Positions 32,834 through 41,166 of a stretch of 64,000 nucleotides of DNA are shown here, piece by piece; positions within the stretch are counted from its first letter, which is position 1, and every line of letters begins with the position of its first letter. The notes beneath the pieces are model-generated. The model searched no databases. It had not been told where the DNA came from and worked only from the letters and a program-made list of their open reading frames with translations. A program made the translations under genes and the position numbers. The stretch comes from Caryophanales bacterium UBA4682 (lineage in GTDB: Bacteria > Bacillota_I > Bacilli_A > RFN20 > CAG-288), in assembly GCA_002404995.1 (NCBI GenBank), contig DHKY01000014.1, positions 124,001 to 188,000 on the forward strand. Direction: 5' to 3'.

Positions 32834-33633
32834 TTTGATTCTTTTTCCTGCTTTTCTTCTTTTTCAATCTCTTCCGGTGATTTATGGATAAGATCAAGAC
32901 GGAGATTTGCTTTCGGCTCATTCGGATTCTCTTCTTCTTCTATTTTCTCTGGATCATAGATGACATACTTATCCACCAAAGGATAGTCTGCCCTCCTCCT
33001 AGATAAGGTGACCCAGCTAAATTCGACAAGGACAAACAGGAGGAAACAGTATTCGAAGAAGAACACCGGCAGAAGGACAAGAACTACGAACGAGAAGAGA
33101 GAAATCAAGGACGACTTCCCGCCGCCGATAGCAAGAATAAAGGCATTCTTGACAATCGTCTTTGTCGGAAGATTCCTTCTCACCTTCCTTAAAGCATAGT
33201 AACTAAAAACAACCGCCAGATAGCCTTGTAGGAAAACAGATGCAATCCAGGGAGCAATCCTCCTTGCATTGTTCTTAAAGTTGATCCTGCAGAAAACAAA
33301 AAGATAACCAAGAGCCGCCTCAAGTCCTGCCAGAATCAGTCCGAAAAGAACATTTGCAAGATTGAAGTTCTTCTTGAATTTTTCAAAGAAAAGACGATAC
33401 CGTTTTTCCGTCTTATTCGCTAAATAATCATTGAAGCAATCGTTCCTAGCCACAAAAGCAGGACCGATTGTCACAATCCCTAAGGATACCAAGACAAAAA
33501 AGAAATTATAGATTACCCTGCTATCCGCATAACCGATCAGGATATTGATATAGTTAGCAAAAGGAGAGTCCTTCCGTGACAACGAATGATGGAAAAAGCT
33601 TTTCTTCTTTTTTTGTTCGTTTTTGTCAATCAT
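32830..33633 (-). CDS. DUF624 (YesL-like) membrane protein
   Basis: The 267-residue protein has the DUF624 pattern: a first helix followed by IVTIGPAFVA and a cytoplasmic NDCFNDYLANKTEKRYRLFF..FKKNF stretch, then about four more helices and a Glu/Lys-rich tail. YesL-type proteins are regularly encoded with sugar ABC transporters of the MsmEFG kind, as here, but their role is not established. It is the last gene of the ABC operon. Confidence 0.75.
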   Translation of the reverse strand: MIDKNEQKKKKSFFHHSLSRKDSPFANYINILIGYADSRVIYNFFFVLVSLGIVTIGPAFVARNDCFNDYLANKTEKRYRLFFEKFKKNFNLANVLFGLILAGLEAALGYLFVFCRINFKNNARRIAPWIASVFLQGYLAVVFSYYALRKVRRNLPTKTIVKNAFILAIGGGKSSLISLFSFVVLVLLPVFFFEYCFLLFVLVEFSWVTLSRRRADYPLVDKYVIYDPEKIEEEENPNEPKANLRLDLIHKSPEEIEKEEKQEKESN

Positions 33634-33659
33634 GAAGGGCCCTCCTAAGATAGATGGAT

Positions 33660-34931
33660 TTAAACGTCTAAACGGACTTCCTCACTCGGCTCCGGGAAAG
33701 AAAGAGTTGCCGTTGTCTTTGGATCGAAGACATAGCTCTTCTTCCTATCGATATAGAGCTTGATATCATCTCCGCTCTTAACGAAATACTTCGATGGAAT
33801 ACGGGCAATGGCCTGTTTTCCTGAAAAGTCAAAGTAAAGATACAGCTCGGAGCCAAGATATTCAGCAATCTTGACATGGACTTTGAAGATGCAACTCGGA
33901 TCAAGGAAAGCAACATTCTCGCTAGTGACAAGTCCGATGGATTCCGGACGGATACCAAGTTCGGTCTTCTGACCATTCAAGGAATCAAGCTGGTGGTCTT
34001 TATTCAGAGTCGAAGAAACATCAATCTTGTTACCGCCGAGAATAAGATAAGAATTTCCATCCTCCAAGGAAATATCGACAGGAAGGAAATTCCTCTCTGG
34101 AGAACCGATGAACCCTGCAACGAACTTATTACACGGACGTTCGAAGAGATTCCGCGGGGTATCGAACTGCTGGACCACACCATGATCTAAGACAACAATA
34201 CGATCGGCAATCGTCCTAGCTTCGGTCTGATCGTGGGTAACATAGACGAAGGTCGTATCAAGCTGCTTGTGTAGCAAGGAAATCTGGCTGCGCCTTTCCG
34301 TACGAAGCTTGGCATCAAGGTTCGAGAGCGGTTCATCAAGAAGGAAGACCTTCGGTGAACGGACCCTCGCACGTCCTAGAGCAACACGCTGACGTTGACC
34401 GCCGGATAGATTGGCAGGTTTACGATCAAGATACGGTTCCAAATCGAGAATCTTAGCAACCGTATGAACCTTGACATCGATTTCTTCTTTGGTATAACGC
34501 TTCGAAGTGCGAACCGCATTCAAGAACTTTTCCTCTGTCTGCTTATCCATGTTCTTCCTGCGGACAATCGCAGTGGCAAGTTCCCTGCGGGATGCGATTT
34601 CACGTTCCGTGAGCTTACGCACTTTGAGAGGGAAAGCAATGTTCTTATAGACTGTCCTGTTCGGATACAAAGCATAGCTCTGGAAGACCATTGCAATGTC
34701 ACGGTCACGAGCTGGAACATCATTGACTTTCTTTCCATCGATACGAAGCGTACCGCTGGTAATATCCTCCAGTCCGGCAATCCTGCGGAGAGTTGTAGAT
34801 TTACCGCAGCCGGAAGGTCCGACGAGGATGATGAATTCCTTATCGTTGATTTTGAGGTTCAGATTCGGAATCACCGGTTTCTTAGCACCGGGATAGACTT
34901 TGACAACGTTTTCGAATTCAATGCTAGCCAT
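33660..34931 (-). CDS. Sugar ABC transporter ATP-binding protein (MsmK/UgpC type)
   Basis: The 423-residue ATPase shows Walker A GPSGCGKSTT, LSGGQRQRVALGRA, Walker B VFLLDEPLSNLDAKL and the switch HDQ, then a C-terminal TOBE region. It powers the permeases encoded upstream. AGG falls at Met of LR-MIAGLEDITSG (34782-34784), YALYPN-MTVY (34656-34658), DQTEA-MTIAD (34215-34217), LRTE-MRSQIS and GSPE-MNFLPV, while each adjoining conserved Arg is CGN. An extra block of about 45 residues, rich in charge, sits between FPLKVRKLT and AKILDLEPYLDRKP, which makes it longer than the usual 360-375 residues. Confidence 0.95.
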   Translation of the reverse strand: MASIEFENVVKVYPGAKKPVIPNLNLKINDKEFIILVGPSGCGKSTTLRRIAGLEDITSGTLRIDGKKVNDVPARDRDIAMVFQSYALYPNRTVYKNIAFPLKVRKLTEREIASRRELATAIVRRKNMDKQTEEKFLNAVRTSKRYTKEEIDVKVHTVAKILDLEPYLDRKPANLSGGQRQRVALGRARVRSPKVFLLDEPLSNLDAKLRTERRSQISLLHKQLDTTFVYVTHDQTEARTIADRIVVLDHGVVQQFDTPRNLFERPCNKFVAGFIGSPERNFLPVDISLEDGNSYLILGGNKIDVSSTLNKDHQLDSLNGQKTELGIRPESIGLVTSENVAFLDPSCIFKVHVKIAEYLGSELYLYFDFSGKQAIARIPSKYFVKSGDDIKLYIDRKKSYVFDPKTTATLSFPEPSEEVRLDV

Positions 34932-34946
34932 AACGCTTTCTCCTTT

Positions 34947-36065
34947 TTAGCCTTTCACTGCACCGGCAGTAACACCTTTAATGATGTACTTCTGTCCAAA
35001 GAGATAGAAGACGACAATCGGAATCCTAGTGAGGACAATCCTTGCCCTCCTCCTAGCATAGTCGGTGGAGCCATACGAACCGGAAGCGACCATCTGAATC
35101 GCAACCGGTATTGTGGTCTTTCCGATTGTACTACCTAAAACCCTATTCGGAAGCAGATAATCGTTCCAGATCCACCTGACATTCAGGATAGCAATGGTAA
35201 TAGTAGTCGGCTTTAGGATTGGGAAGACAAGGGTGAAAAAGGTCTGAATCGGATTGCATCCGTCGATCCTGGCAGCTTCCTCGATTTCAATCGGAACGCT
35301 CTTTACAAAGCCAGAGTACCTGAATACGGATAAGCCGGCACCGAAACCGACATAGATAACTATGATGCCCAACAAGTTGTTGAGTTTCCATGCCGAAGCA
35401 ATCTGATTCATCGGAAGCATGACAAGCTGGAAAGGAACTACCTGGGAGAAGAGGATGACATAATAGATCAGCTTTGTCCACCAGGTCTTAACACGGGTAA
35501 TGAACCATGCAGTCCTGGAGCAGAAGAGAAGAATAAAGATGGTAGAGAAGATCGTGATGAAGAGAGAGTAGCCAAGACAGTTGAGGAATTTCGAAGTGAC
35601 GAAGCCACGCTGGAAGTTGTCGAATCCGACAAAGGTTTCTGCCGTAGGGAAGTTCAGAGGATTCGTTGCGATTTCGCCATTGGACTTGAAGGAGTTCCTT
35701 AACACAACAAGAATCGGAATAAAGACAATCGCAGCAACAATGGTAAGGAAGACATAAATGAGGGTATTGGTAATATTTTCCTGGACTCGTTTATTCGCAT
35801 TCTTCTTTACCGATTCCGGAAGGAAAGTAGGATCTGCTTTAGCTGCTAATTTCAACTCCATGAAGAGATAGCGTCCGACTTCTTTCGGATTCCCCGGAAA
35901 ACCGTATTTTTCAAGGATTTGTTTGTTTCCGTGTTTCCTAGCAATACAGTCATCGTAGAGAACCGCAATAGAGTCCGACTTATCATAGCCTATAGACTCA
36001 TTAACAGCGATGGCGTCAAAAATATGAAAATCAAAGTTATTCTTTTGTTTTTCTTTCTTTTTCAT
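34947..36065 (-). CDS. Sugar ABC transporter permease (MalG type)
   Basis: ATG 36065 lies one base after the stop of the MalF-type gene, with AGGAGGTC upstream, and gives 372 residues. The first 85 or so form a soluble extension not usual for MalG-type permeases (normally 275-300 residues). The rest has six helices and the EAA loop IEIEEAA-Met-IDGCNPIQTFF; then LNV-Met-WIWNDYLLPN-Met-VLG and, near the end, DYA-MMM-A-M-IVLT-Met-IPIVVFYLFG, where AGG codons at 35040-35054 would otherwise place RRRAR inside a membrane helix. It ends with QKYIIKGVTAGAVKG, typical of the family. Confidence 0.93.
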   Translation of the reverse strand: MKKKEKQKNNFDFHIFDAIAVNESIGYDKSDSIAVLYDDCIARKHGNKQILEKYGFPGNPKEVGRYLFMELKLAAKADPTFLPESVKKNANKRVQENITNTLIYVFLTIVAAIVFIPILVVLRNSFKSNGEIATNPLNFPTAETFVGFDNFQRGFVTSKFLNCLGYSLFITIFSTIFILLFCSRTAWFITRVKTWWTKLIYYVILFSQVVPFQLVMLPMNQIASAWKLNNLLGIIVIYVGFGAGLSVFRYSGFVKSVPIEIEEAARIDGCNPIQTFFTLVFPILKPTTITIAILNVRWIWNDYLLPNRVLGSTIGKTTIPVAIQMVASGSYGSTDYARRRARIVLTRIPIVVFYLFGQKYIIKGVTAGAVKG

Positions 36066-36066
36066 A

Positions 36067-36918
36067 TTAGGCTTCGACCTCCTTTCTTCTTGTTGCCATG
36101 ACCTGCAATCCGGAGATGGCAGCGACAATCAGGAAGAACACAACTGCCTTCGCCTGCTGGGGTCCAAGATTACCTTTGGCAATCGGCGTAGAGACAATAT
36201 CTGCAGCGAGAAGGTTGGTCTTATCGCTGAGTCCGGAGAGGGCGAGGTTCTGATCATAGAGCTTGTAAGAATTAGATAAAGTAAGGAAAGAGCAAATCGT
36301 GAAAGAAGGGATGACCATCGGAATCGTGACTCGCCTTGTGGTCTGGAACTTGCTAGCGCCATCGATGGAAGCGGACTCATTCAGATCCGTCGGGACATTC
36401 CTCAATGCAGCGATATAAATAATCATCCTATAACCGACCTGTTGCCAGTTCCTTAAAATAACAAGGCCAAAGAAGGAAAGCCAGGGATTCACCGAAAGGT
36501 TCAGGTTCTTATCAATCAGCTGAAGAATACCATTAAGCCTGACACGCCAGATATAGCCAAGAATGATACCACCAATCAAGTTCGGCATAAAGAAGATGGA
36601 ACGATAGGTATTCGATCCTTTTAGTCCTTTTGTCAAAAGAAGGGCAAGCCTAAAGGCGTTGAAGTTGATGGTCAGAATCGAAATCATGGCAAACAGAGTC
36701 GTACGTCCAAGAGAGGACCAGAAGGTTGGCATTCCGTATTCCGTACTAAATGCTTTCTGATAGTTCTCAAATCCTGTCCATGACCAGTTGTTGACTGCTT
36801 TGTATTTCGTGAAGGAGAAGAAAAGACCCCTGAAGAACGGAATGAGGAACGCAATCGTGAAGCAGATCAGAAGCGGAAGGAGAAACACAGCCGCATATTT
36901 TTTGTAGTATTTTTGCAT
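36067..36918 (-). CDS. Sugar ABC transporter permease (MalF type)
   Basis: The 283-residue protein has six helices and reads FFMPNLIGGIILGYIW, L-Met-NWQQVGY-Met-MIIYIAAL-Met-NVP, LNESASIDGASKFQT and PSFTICSFLTLSNSYKLYDQ, the signatures of MsmF/UgpA-type permeases. In GY-MM-IIYI an AGG and an ATG stand side by side. The conserved loop after ESASIDGA contacts the ATPase. A stem-loop without a T tract separates it from the binding-protein gene upstream. Confidence 0.93.
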   Translation of the reverse strand: MQKYYKKYAAVFLLPLLICFTIAFLIPFFRGLFFSFTKYKAVNNWSWTGFENYQKAFSTEYGMPTFWSSLGRTTLFAMISILTINFNAFRLALLLTKGLKGSNTYRSIFFMPNLIGGIILGYIWRVRLNGILQLIDKNLNLSVNPWLSFFGLVILRNWQQVGYRMIIYIAALRNVPTDLNESASIDGASKFQTTRRVTIPMVIPSFTICSFLTLSNSYKLYDQNLALSGLSDKTNLLAADIVSTPIAKGNLGPQQAKAVVFFLIVAAISGLQVMATRRKEVEA

Positions 36919-36940
36919 AATTGGCTATCCCTTTCAAACC

Positions 36941-36977
36941 GAACAAAGCTACTAGAGTATTTCCAGTAGCTTTGTTC
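36941..36977 (-). promoter_or_regulatory. Intercistronic stem-loop between binding protein and permeases
   Basis: GAACAAAGCTACT and AGTAGCTTTGTTC form a perfect 13-base stem with an 11-base loop and no T tract. It would protect the binding-protein message or weaken read-through, giving more binding protein than permease. Confidence 0.6.
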
Positions 36978-37009
36978 ATGATTTTCAATCGTTCAGAAAC
37001 GAAACTTAT

Positions 37010-38347
37010 TTACTTCGACTGAGCAGCGAGCTGTTTCCACTTTGCCTTGGTGTTGGTGACAAGGGCAGTCCATTTCTCATCGGAGAAGTTTCCGTTATAG
37101 TAATCCTTTAAGGAATTGACCAGGTCAGCACGCTGATTGTCAGTGCTCGGAACAAGCGGGAAGTCCCAAGCGACAGACTGGACACCGTCTTTGTTCATCC
37201 AAGTGACGACTTCCTTGAGAAGAGGATCCGTCGGTTTGAATTCATCGGTGTTGAATCCCTTGTACGGAGCATTGAATTTCAGATCAGAGACGACATATTT
37301 CTTTCCGTCTCCGTTGAAGAGATAGTTGAGGAACTTAGCAGCATTTTCCTGCTTCTTGCTGCTGGACTTCTTGTTGATGCACCAGAAGGCCTCTGTGCCG
37401 ATGCAAAGACCCTGAGTGGATTCCTTGACATTGTCATTGTTTAATCCGCAGTAGAGAGGAAGCCTGCGGAGGTCGGAATTAGCAACATTTCCGCCTTTGG
37501 TGAGATCTGCAGTAGCCCAGTTTCCGTTCTGAACCATTGCGACTTTCTTAGTTGCGAAGGCGTTTGCTTCACCTTCCCAGTTGGAAGCAACCATTTGGCC
37601 GCCGTTCCTAGTAGAATTCTTGGCATAAAGGTCGATAAGGTTACGATAGTTCTGGTTGCAGGAGAACTGGATTTCATCCGGAGTAGAAGTTGCGGATGCA
37701 CCAAGTTCACCAACCAATGCCCTATTGAAAGTATGTCCGGTGAGACGCCAAGAGGTCGAACCGTCAAGTCCAGAAGGAGCAAAGACACCATCAAGACCAA
37801 GCTCAGTCTTATGGGCCTGCCTATCTTCGACAACAGCCTTTAACTGAGTATAAGACTTAATGTCATCCATCTTAGTGACGCCTTCAATGGTAGCTTTAGT
37901 AGAAAGAGCGAAATAAGCATCCGTGATGGACTTGTTATAGATGATGCCATAGCCTTCCTCAGTGACCGGGATAGCTTTGACCTTGCCGTCGATCTTGCAG
38001 GCAAGAGAAGAATCCGAAAGTGCTTTATAGACATCAGTAGTATCTAAATCGGCAATATAGTCTTCCCAGTTGCCATAGCCAACAGGTCCATTAATCTGGA
38101 AGATATCCGGAGATTCAGCAGTAGAAACAAGTTTACGTAATGTGTTTTCATATTCTCCGTTTGCTGCTGTTTCAACCTTTAATTCAATGCCAAGGTCTGC
38201 TTTGACTGCGGCTTGGATGTTTCCCCAAGACTGTGCAAGTTCTGGTTTGAAGTTAAGGATCTTGATGCTGTTATCATCACCCTTTTTGCATCCAACCATA
38301 GATGCACTGAATAACGCCACAAAAGCTAATGCTCCTAATTTTTTCAT
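37010..38347 (-). CDS. Sugar ABC transporter substrate-binding lipoprotein
   Basis: The 445-residue protein has a lipoprotein signal (LFSASMVGC) and the type of fold seen in MsmE/UgpB-like binding proteins: SPDIFQINGPVGY, EEGYGIIYNK, VED-Met(AGG)-QAHKTELGLDGVFA, STSWRLTGHTFN, VAMVQNGNW and NAAKFLNYLFNGDG. The VEDMQA motif is met only if AGG is Met, and the Arg of SWRLTGH is CGT. It catches a sugar, probably an oligosaccharide, outside the membrane. First gene of the ABC operon; a CRE-like site lies upstream at 38463. Confidence 0.93.
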   Translation of the reverse strand: MKKLGALAFVALFSASMVGCKKGDDNSIKILNFKPELAQSWGNIQAAVKADLGIELKVETAANGEYENTLRKLVSTAESPDIFQINGPVGYGNWEDYIADLDTTDVYKALSDSSLACKIDGKVKAIPVTEEGYGIIYNKSITDAYFALSTKATIEGVTKMDDIKSYTQLKAVVEDRQAHKTELGLDGVFAPSGLDGSTSWRLTGHTFNRALVGELGASATSTPDEIQFSCNQNYRNLIDLYAKNSTRNGGQMVASNWEGEANAFATKKVAMVQNGNWATADLTKGGNVANSDLRRLPLYCGLNNDNVKESTQGLCIGTEAFWCINKKSSSKKQENAAKFLNYLFNGDGKKYVVSDLKFNAPYKGFNTDEFKPTDPLLKEVVTWMNKDGVQSVAWDFPLVPSTDNQRADLVNSLKDYYNGNFSDEKWTALVTNTKAKWKQLAAQSK

Positions 38348-38462
38348 TTTACAATCCTCCTTGTATGAAAAAATATTTTTGGATGTGCATTTGGAATTCG
38401 TAAAGAATTTCCTTGCATATCCACCATCTAGGCTCTAATACAGGATAATTGATACCCCTTTC

Positions 38463-38476
38463 TTGAACCGCTTACA
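38463..38476 (-). promoter_or_regulatory. CRE-like operator upstream of the sugar ABC operon
   Basis: The bottom strand reads TGTAAGCGGTTCAA, two mismatches from TGWAANCGNTNWCA. It lies about 115 bases before the binding-protein start and could bind CcpA or a LacI-type repressor. Confidence 0.5.
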
Positions 38477-38675
38477 TGTTAGTCCTTGTGTTTTTCATTG
38501 TCAAGAAGTCGGAATTTTATTTTTTGTCATTTTTTGTTTACATTTTTAGCTAGAAAAAGCTATATTTTCCTTTATTTATCGGCTTTTTAAGAAATATAGA
38601 ATGGGTAATATTTTAGTTGTTTTTTAACCTTAAATTTATTTTTAAAAAAATTTTTTGGATATTTTTTTGTACTGA

Positions 38676-38689
38676 TTTTACCGCTTTCA
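38676..38689 (-). promoter_or_regulatory. Second CRE-like operator in the ABC upstream region
   Basis: The bottom strand reads TGAAAGCGGTAAAA, one mismatch from the CcpA consensus. It lies 188 bases before the small membrane-protein gene and 329 bases before the ABC operon. Confidence 0.45.
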
Positions 38690-38844
38690 TCTCATAAACA
38701 AGTTCTGTTTTGAAGTTTTTTTCTTTAGGGTGAAGATTGCAAGCAATCCAAATGGTTCGTCTTTTAAACAAGCTTCAAAAGTTCCCTTTTTGTTCTGTTT
38801 TTCCTTTAATTCGTTTTTCTTCTTTTTCTCTACTTTACTCTGTG

Positions 38845-38850
38845 TATAAT
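38845..38850 (+). promoter_or_regulatory. -10 box of the small membrane-protein gene
   Basis: TATAAT lies 26 bases before the start, with AAAGGAG between. No good -35. Confidence 0.5.
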
Positions 38851-38876
38851 AATTAAGAAAGGAGAACAAAACGATA

Positions 38877-39104
38877 ATGAAATGGTTCAATAGTCTTCCA
38901 AGACTTATCCAGCTCATCCTGCTTTTGATCCCTGGTGTCAACTGGGTCATCGAAATCGTCGTCCGTGTCTCTGCTCTCATCGAAAAACCGAATGTCAATC
39001 ACATTCTTGGTTTCATCTTCGGTGTCTGCATCCCGTGCATCGGCGGCTGGGTTGACTTCGTCTGGTGCTTGCTGTTCAATCACCTTCTTCTTGCTGCTAA
39101 CTAA
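38877..39104 (+). CDS. Small hydrophobic membrane protein
   Basis: The 75-residue protein begins MKWFNSLPRLIQLILLLIPG and has two or three membrane helices ending GGWVDFVWCLLFNHLLLA. A ribosome binding site (AAAGGAG), a -10 box and a terminator immediately after support it as a real gene. Similar small proteins occur in Firmicutes; the role is unknown. Confidence 0.75.
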   Translation: MKWFNSLPRLIQLILLLIPGVNWVIEIVVRVSALIEKPNVNHILGFIFGVCIPCIGGWVDFVWCLLFNHLLLAAN

Positions 39105-39115
39105 TCCATAGTAGC

Positions 39116-39152
39116 AAAAAAGCCACGCCTTAAATGGCGTGGTTTTTCTTTT
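39116..39152 (+). terminator. Terminator of the small membrane-protein gene
   Basis: CCACGCC and GGCGTGG form the stem, extended by A5/T5, followed by TTTTTC. Confidence 0.85.
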
Positions 39153-39251
39153 TCCATTATAAAGAGTGAACTTTTCTGTTTTTATTACAAAAGAACCCTT
39201 CCCATTGTTTTTGTTTCTGTATTCCTCTTCCAAAGAACAGAATTGTTAGCC

Positions 39252-40319
39252 TCATTTAGGCCGGGTAGATTCAATGGACCATTTGTCTAGCCAACGAAGG
39301 TAAGGACGCTCAGAATCAAATTGTATAGGCAGCCACACATAGTCTGCAACGGATGTATTTACCTTCTTACAATTAAAAGGCCTGAATCCTAGGGAAGCGA
39401 GTTCCAACAGATTTGCTTTATATTTTCTATTATTTGTTGATGCCGCAGCACGAATCATTCTTTCACTTGTTTTCGGGGTGAAAACCAGTTTCGGAATCCA
39501 TCGGTCCGAAAGAGCAATATATATTCCTGTTTTTGGATCAACAAAGACACTTGCTATCTGACTATGAAAGGTAGTGTTCGTATCATCTCCAACACATAAG
39601 TCACCTAAGTCCGTGAGTTCTCCTAACGGAGAGTCTAGTTTAGCAATACGGGACTGGTTCGGAATATAGCCTGTCCTGCCACTTGTTATCCTAAAGAGTG
39701 TATTCTGAAATTCAAAAACCGCCACCCCTTCTCTGGAAAAAGGAAAATTCAAATTTTTATAATACCATTTATAGCTTCCGACAACATCCAAATAGTCCTC
39801 GCTGAGTTTGCAAGCGATGATTCCATCCTTCCTATTTGAAAAATACAAATACGCATCATTCTTTTTATCGATATAGATATCGAAGTCGCCTACTAAAAGA
39901 CCGAATGGTCGGAATTCATTTTTTACGATTCGATAAGGGCCTTTGAACTCGTCTGCTTCGAGAATCATGAAAAAAGCTTCTGTCTTTGGGTTCGAGAACT
40001 TAAGGTAGCAGACGTATTTGCCATTTCTTTTATTTTTGACAATATGGGGACGGTCTAAACAGTGCGTAGGATGCAAATAAGATTTTTTACTCAGAATAGG
40101 CTCAATCAAAAATCCTTCATCTTTCCAATCAACTAGGTTTTCTGAAGAATAATATTTGACACCATAAGTCCAGATTTTATTCTTCCCAGTCGTGTACTCT
40201 TTATTCTCTCCATAAAAATAATAAACCCCTTTTTCATAAAAGATTCCGCCACCATGTGCCTGAACTCTTTTCTGATTTGTATCTAGCAAAGTCTTACCAG
40301 GATATATCATACGATTCAT
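39252..40319 (-). CDS. GH43-type glycosidase
   Basis: ATG 40319 with GAGG upstream begins two bases after the stop of the hydrolase gene, giving 355 residues. The propeller motifs VQAHGGGIFYEKGVYYFYGE, CLDRPHIVKNKRNGKYVCYL, VGDFDIYIDKKNDAYLYFSN and IALSDRW match the GH43 branch related to galactan- and galactose-active enzymes. F-Met-ITSG-Met-TGY has AGG at positions where relatives show YMITSG and a hydrophobic residue before TGW; the Arg of SDRW is CGA. No signal peptide. It closes an operon of SGNH hydrolase, MBL protein, alpha/beta hydrolase and this enzyme. Confidence 0.8.
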   Translation of the reverse strand: MNRMIYPGKTLLDTNQKRVQAHGGGIFYEKGVYYFYGENKEYTTGKNKIWTYGVKYYSSENLVDWKDEGFLIEPILSKKSYLHPTHCLDRPHIVKNKRNGKYVCYLKFSNPKTEAFFMILEADEFKGPYRIVKNEFRPFGLLVGDFDIYIDKKNDAYLYFSNRKDGIIACKLSEDYLDVVGSYKWYYKNLNFPFSREGVAVFEFQNTLFRITSGRTGYIPNQSRIAKLDSPLGELTDLGDLCVGDDTNTTFHSQIASVFVDPKTGIYIALSDRWIPKLVFTPKTSERMIRAAASTNNRKYKANLLELASLGFRPFNCKKVNTSVADYVWLPIQFDSERPYLRWLDKWSIESTRPK

Positions 40320-40320
40320 T

Positions 40321-41163
40321 TTATGCTTCCTCACGTGTGATAAATTCATATATATCTTGCGCAGCAATTACCTTATATTTGCCATTGAAAACATGAGGTT
40401 GCCCCTCATACACCTTCCTCGTAGCGTGCTTCTGATACTTATTGTAATGTTCATGCAAGCCTGACACTAAAGATAGGGGCGTGATTTTATCATTTGATCC
40501 CGTTAAGATTAGCACATTCTTCCTATATTTGTTGGCATCGAACCGGGCGCCATCCGTCAAAGCCTCTGGATTGAGATTGATAGCAGGATATTGCAAAACA
40601 ATAGCCCGGATATCATTATTGTGAGTTTCCGCACAAGTGGCAACTGTAGCCCCACCCATGCTACTTCCCAAAAGAAAAATATTATTTAAATCAATGAAAT
40701 CAAAAGTCTTGCATTTTTCAATCACATGATTCAACTGTATCACTTGATTTAAAACTTGTTTTTCATAGGAGTCATCGACACCTCTAGGTGTTCCCTTGAA
40801 AAAGTTACCCTCTTTAGGCCCTGTGGTTTTCTTGCTCCATCCATAGAAATCGAAAGCATAGGTGGCGATGCCAGACCTAGCCAAAGATTTCAAAGTCGTA
40901 TAGTCTGCGTCGTAGTGTGATTCTGCGCCATGAGCATAAATGACTAAGGGACACTTGCCCTCTTTGATCGGGATTAAGACTTTTCCATAGAGGTTGATAT
41001 CATCATATTCGACATGAACCTCTTTTTCTTTATAAGAAACTTTATTTTCACCTACACCTTTGGGAAATCCAATGTAATACCAAATACAGCAAAACGCGAC
41101 AATAGCAATGACTAGAACAAAAGAAAACATTGTGACTAAAATAACAAATAAATTTTGTTTCAT
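40321..41163 (-). CDS. Membrane-anchored alpha/beta hydrolase
   Basis: The 280-residue protein has an N-terminal membrane helix (residues 5-32) and an alpha/beta hydrolase domain with CPLVIYAHGAESH (oxyanion region), FLLGSSMGGATVA (GxSxGG nucleophile), ILTGSNDKITPL (Asp) and GQPHVF (His). It probably removes acyl groups from sugars or lipids outside the cell membrane. It lies 3 bases after the MBL gene and 1 base before the GH43 start. Confidence 0.8.
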   Translation of the reverse strand: MKQNLFVILVTMFSFVLVIAIVAFCCIWYYIGFPKGVGENKVSYKEKEVHVEYDDINLYGKVLIPIKEGKCPLVIYAHGAESHYDADYTTLKSLARSGIATYAFDFYGWSKKTTGPKEGNFFKGTPRGVDDSYEKQVLNQVIQLNHVIEKCKTFDFIDLNNIFLLGSSMGGATVATCAETHNNDIRAIVLQYPAINLNPEALTDGARFDANKYRKNVLILTGSNDKITPLSLVSGLHEHYNKYQKHATRKVYEGQPHVFNGKYKVIAAQDIYEFITREEA

Positions 41164-41166
41164 TTA

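Larger units (their letters stand above)
38348..38876. other. 529-base regulatory intergenic region
   Basis: This AT-rich region between the divergent ABC operon and a small membrane-protein gene holds no credible gene. It carries two CRE-like sites (38463-38476 and 38676-38689) and a TATAAT at 38845-38850. Confidence 0.6.

Noticed and set aside
34464..35138. Long open frame opposite the ABC ATPase
   Set aside because: It is a shadow of a strongly conserved gene on the other strand, has no ribosome binding site and no family match. The same holds for similar frames opposite GH3, the nuclease and FucO.
38687..39233. Lys-rich frames on the bottom strand near the small membrane-protein gene
   Set aside because: They lie over an AT-rich promoter region and opposite a supported gene, with no ribosome binding site.
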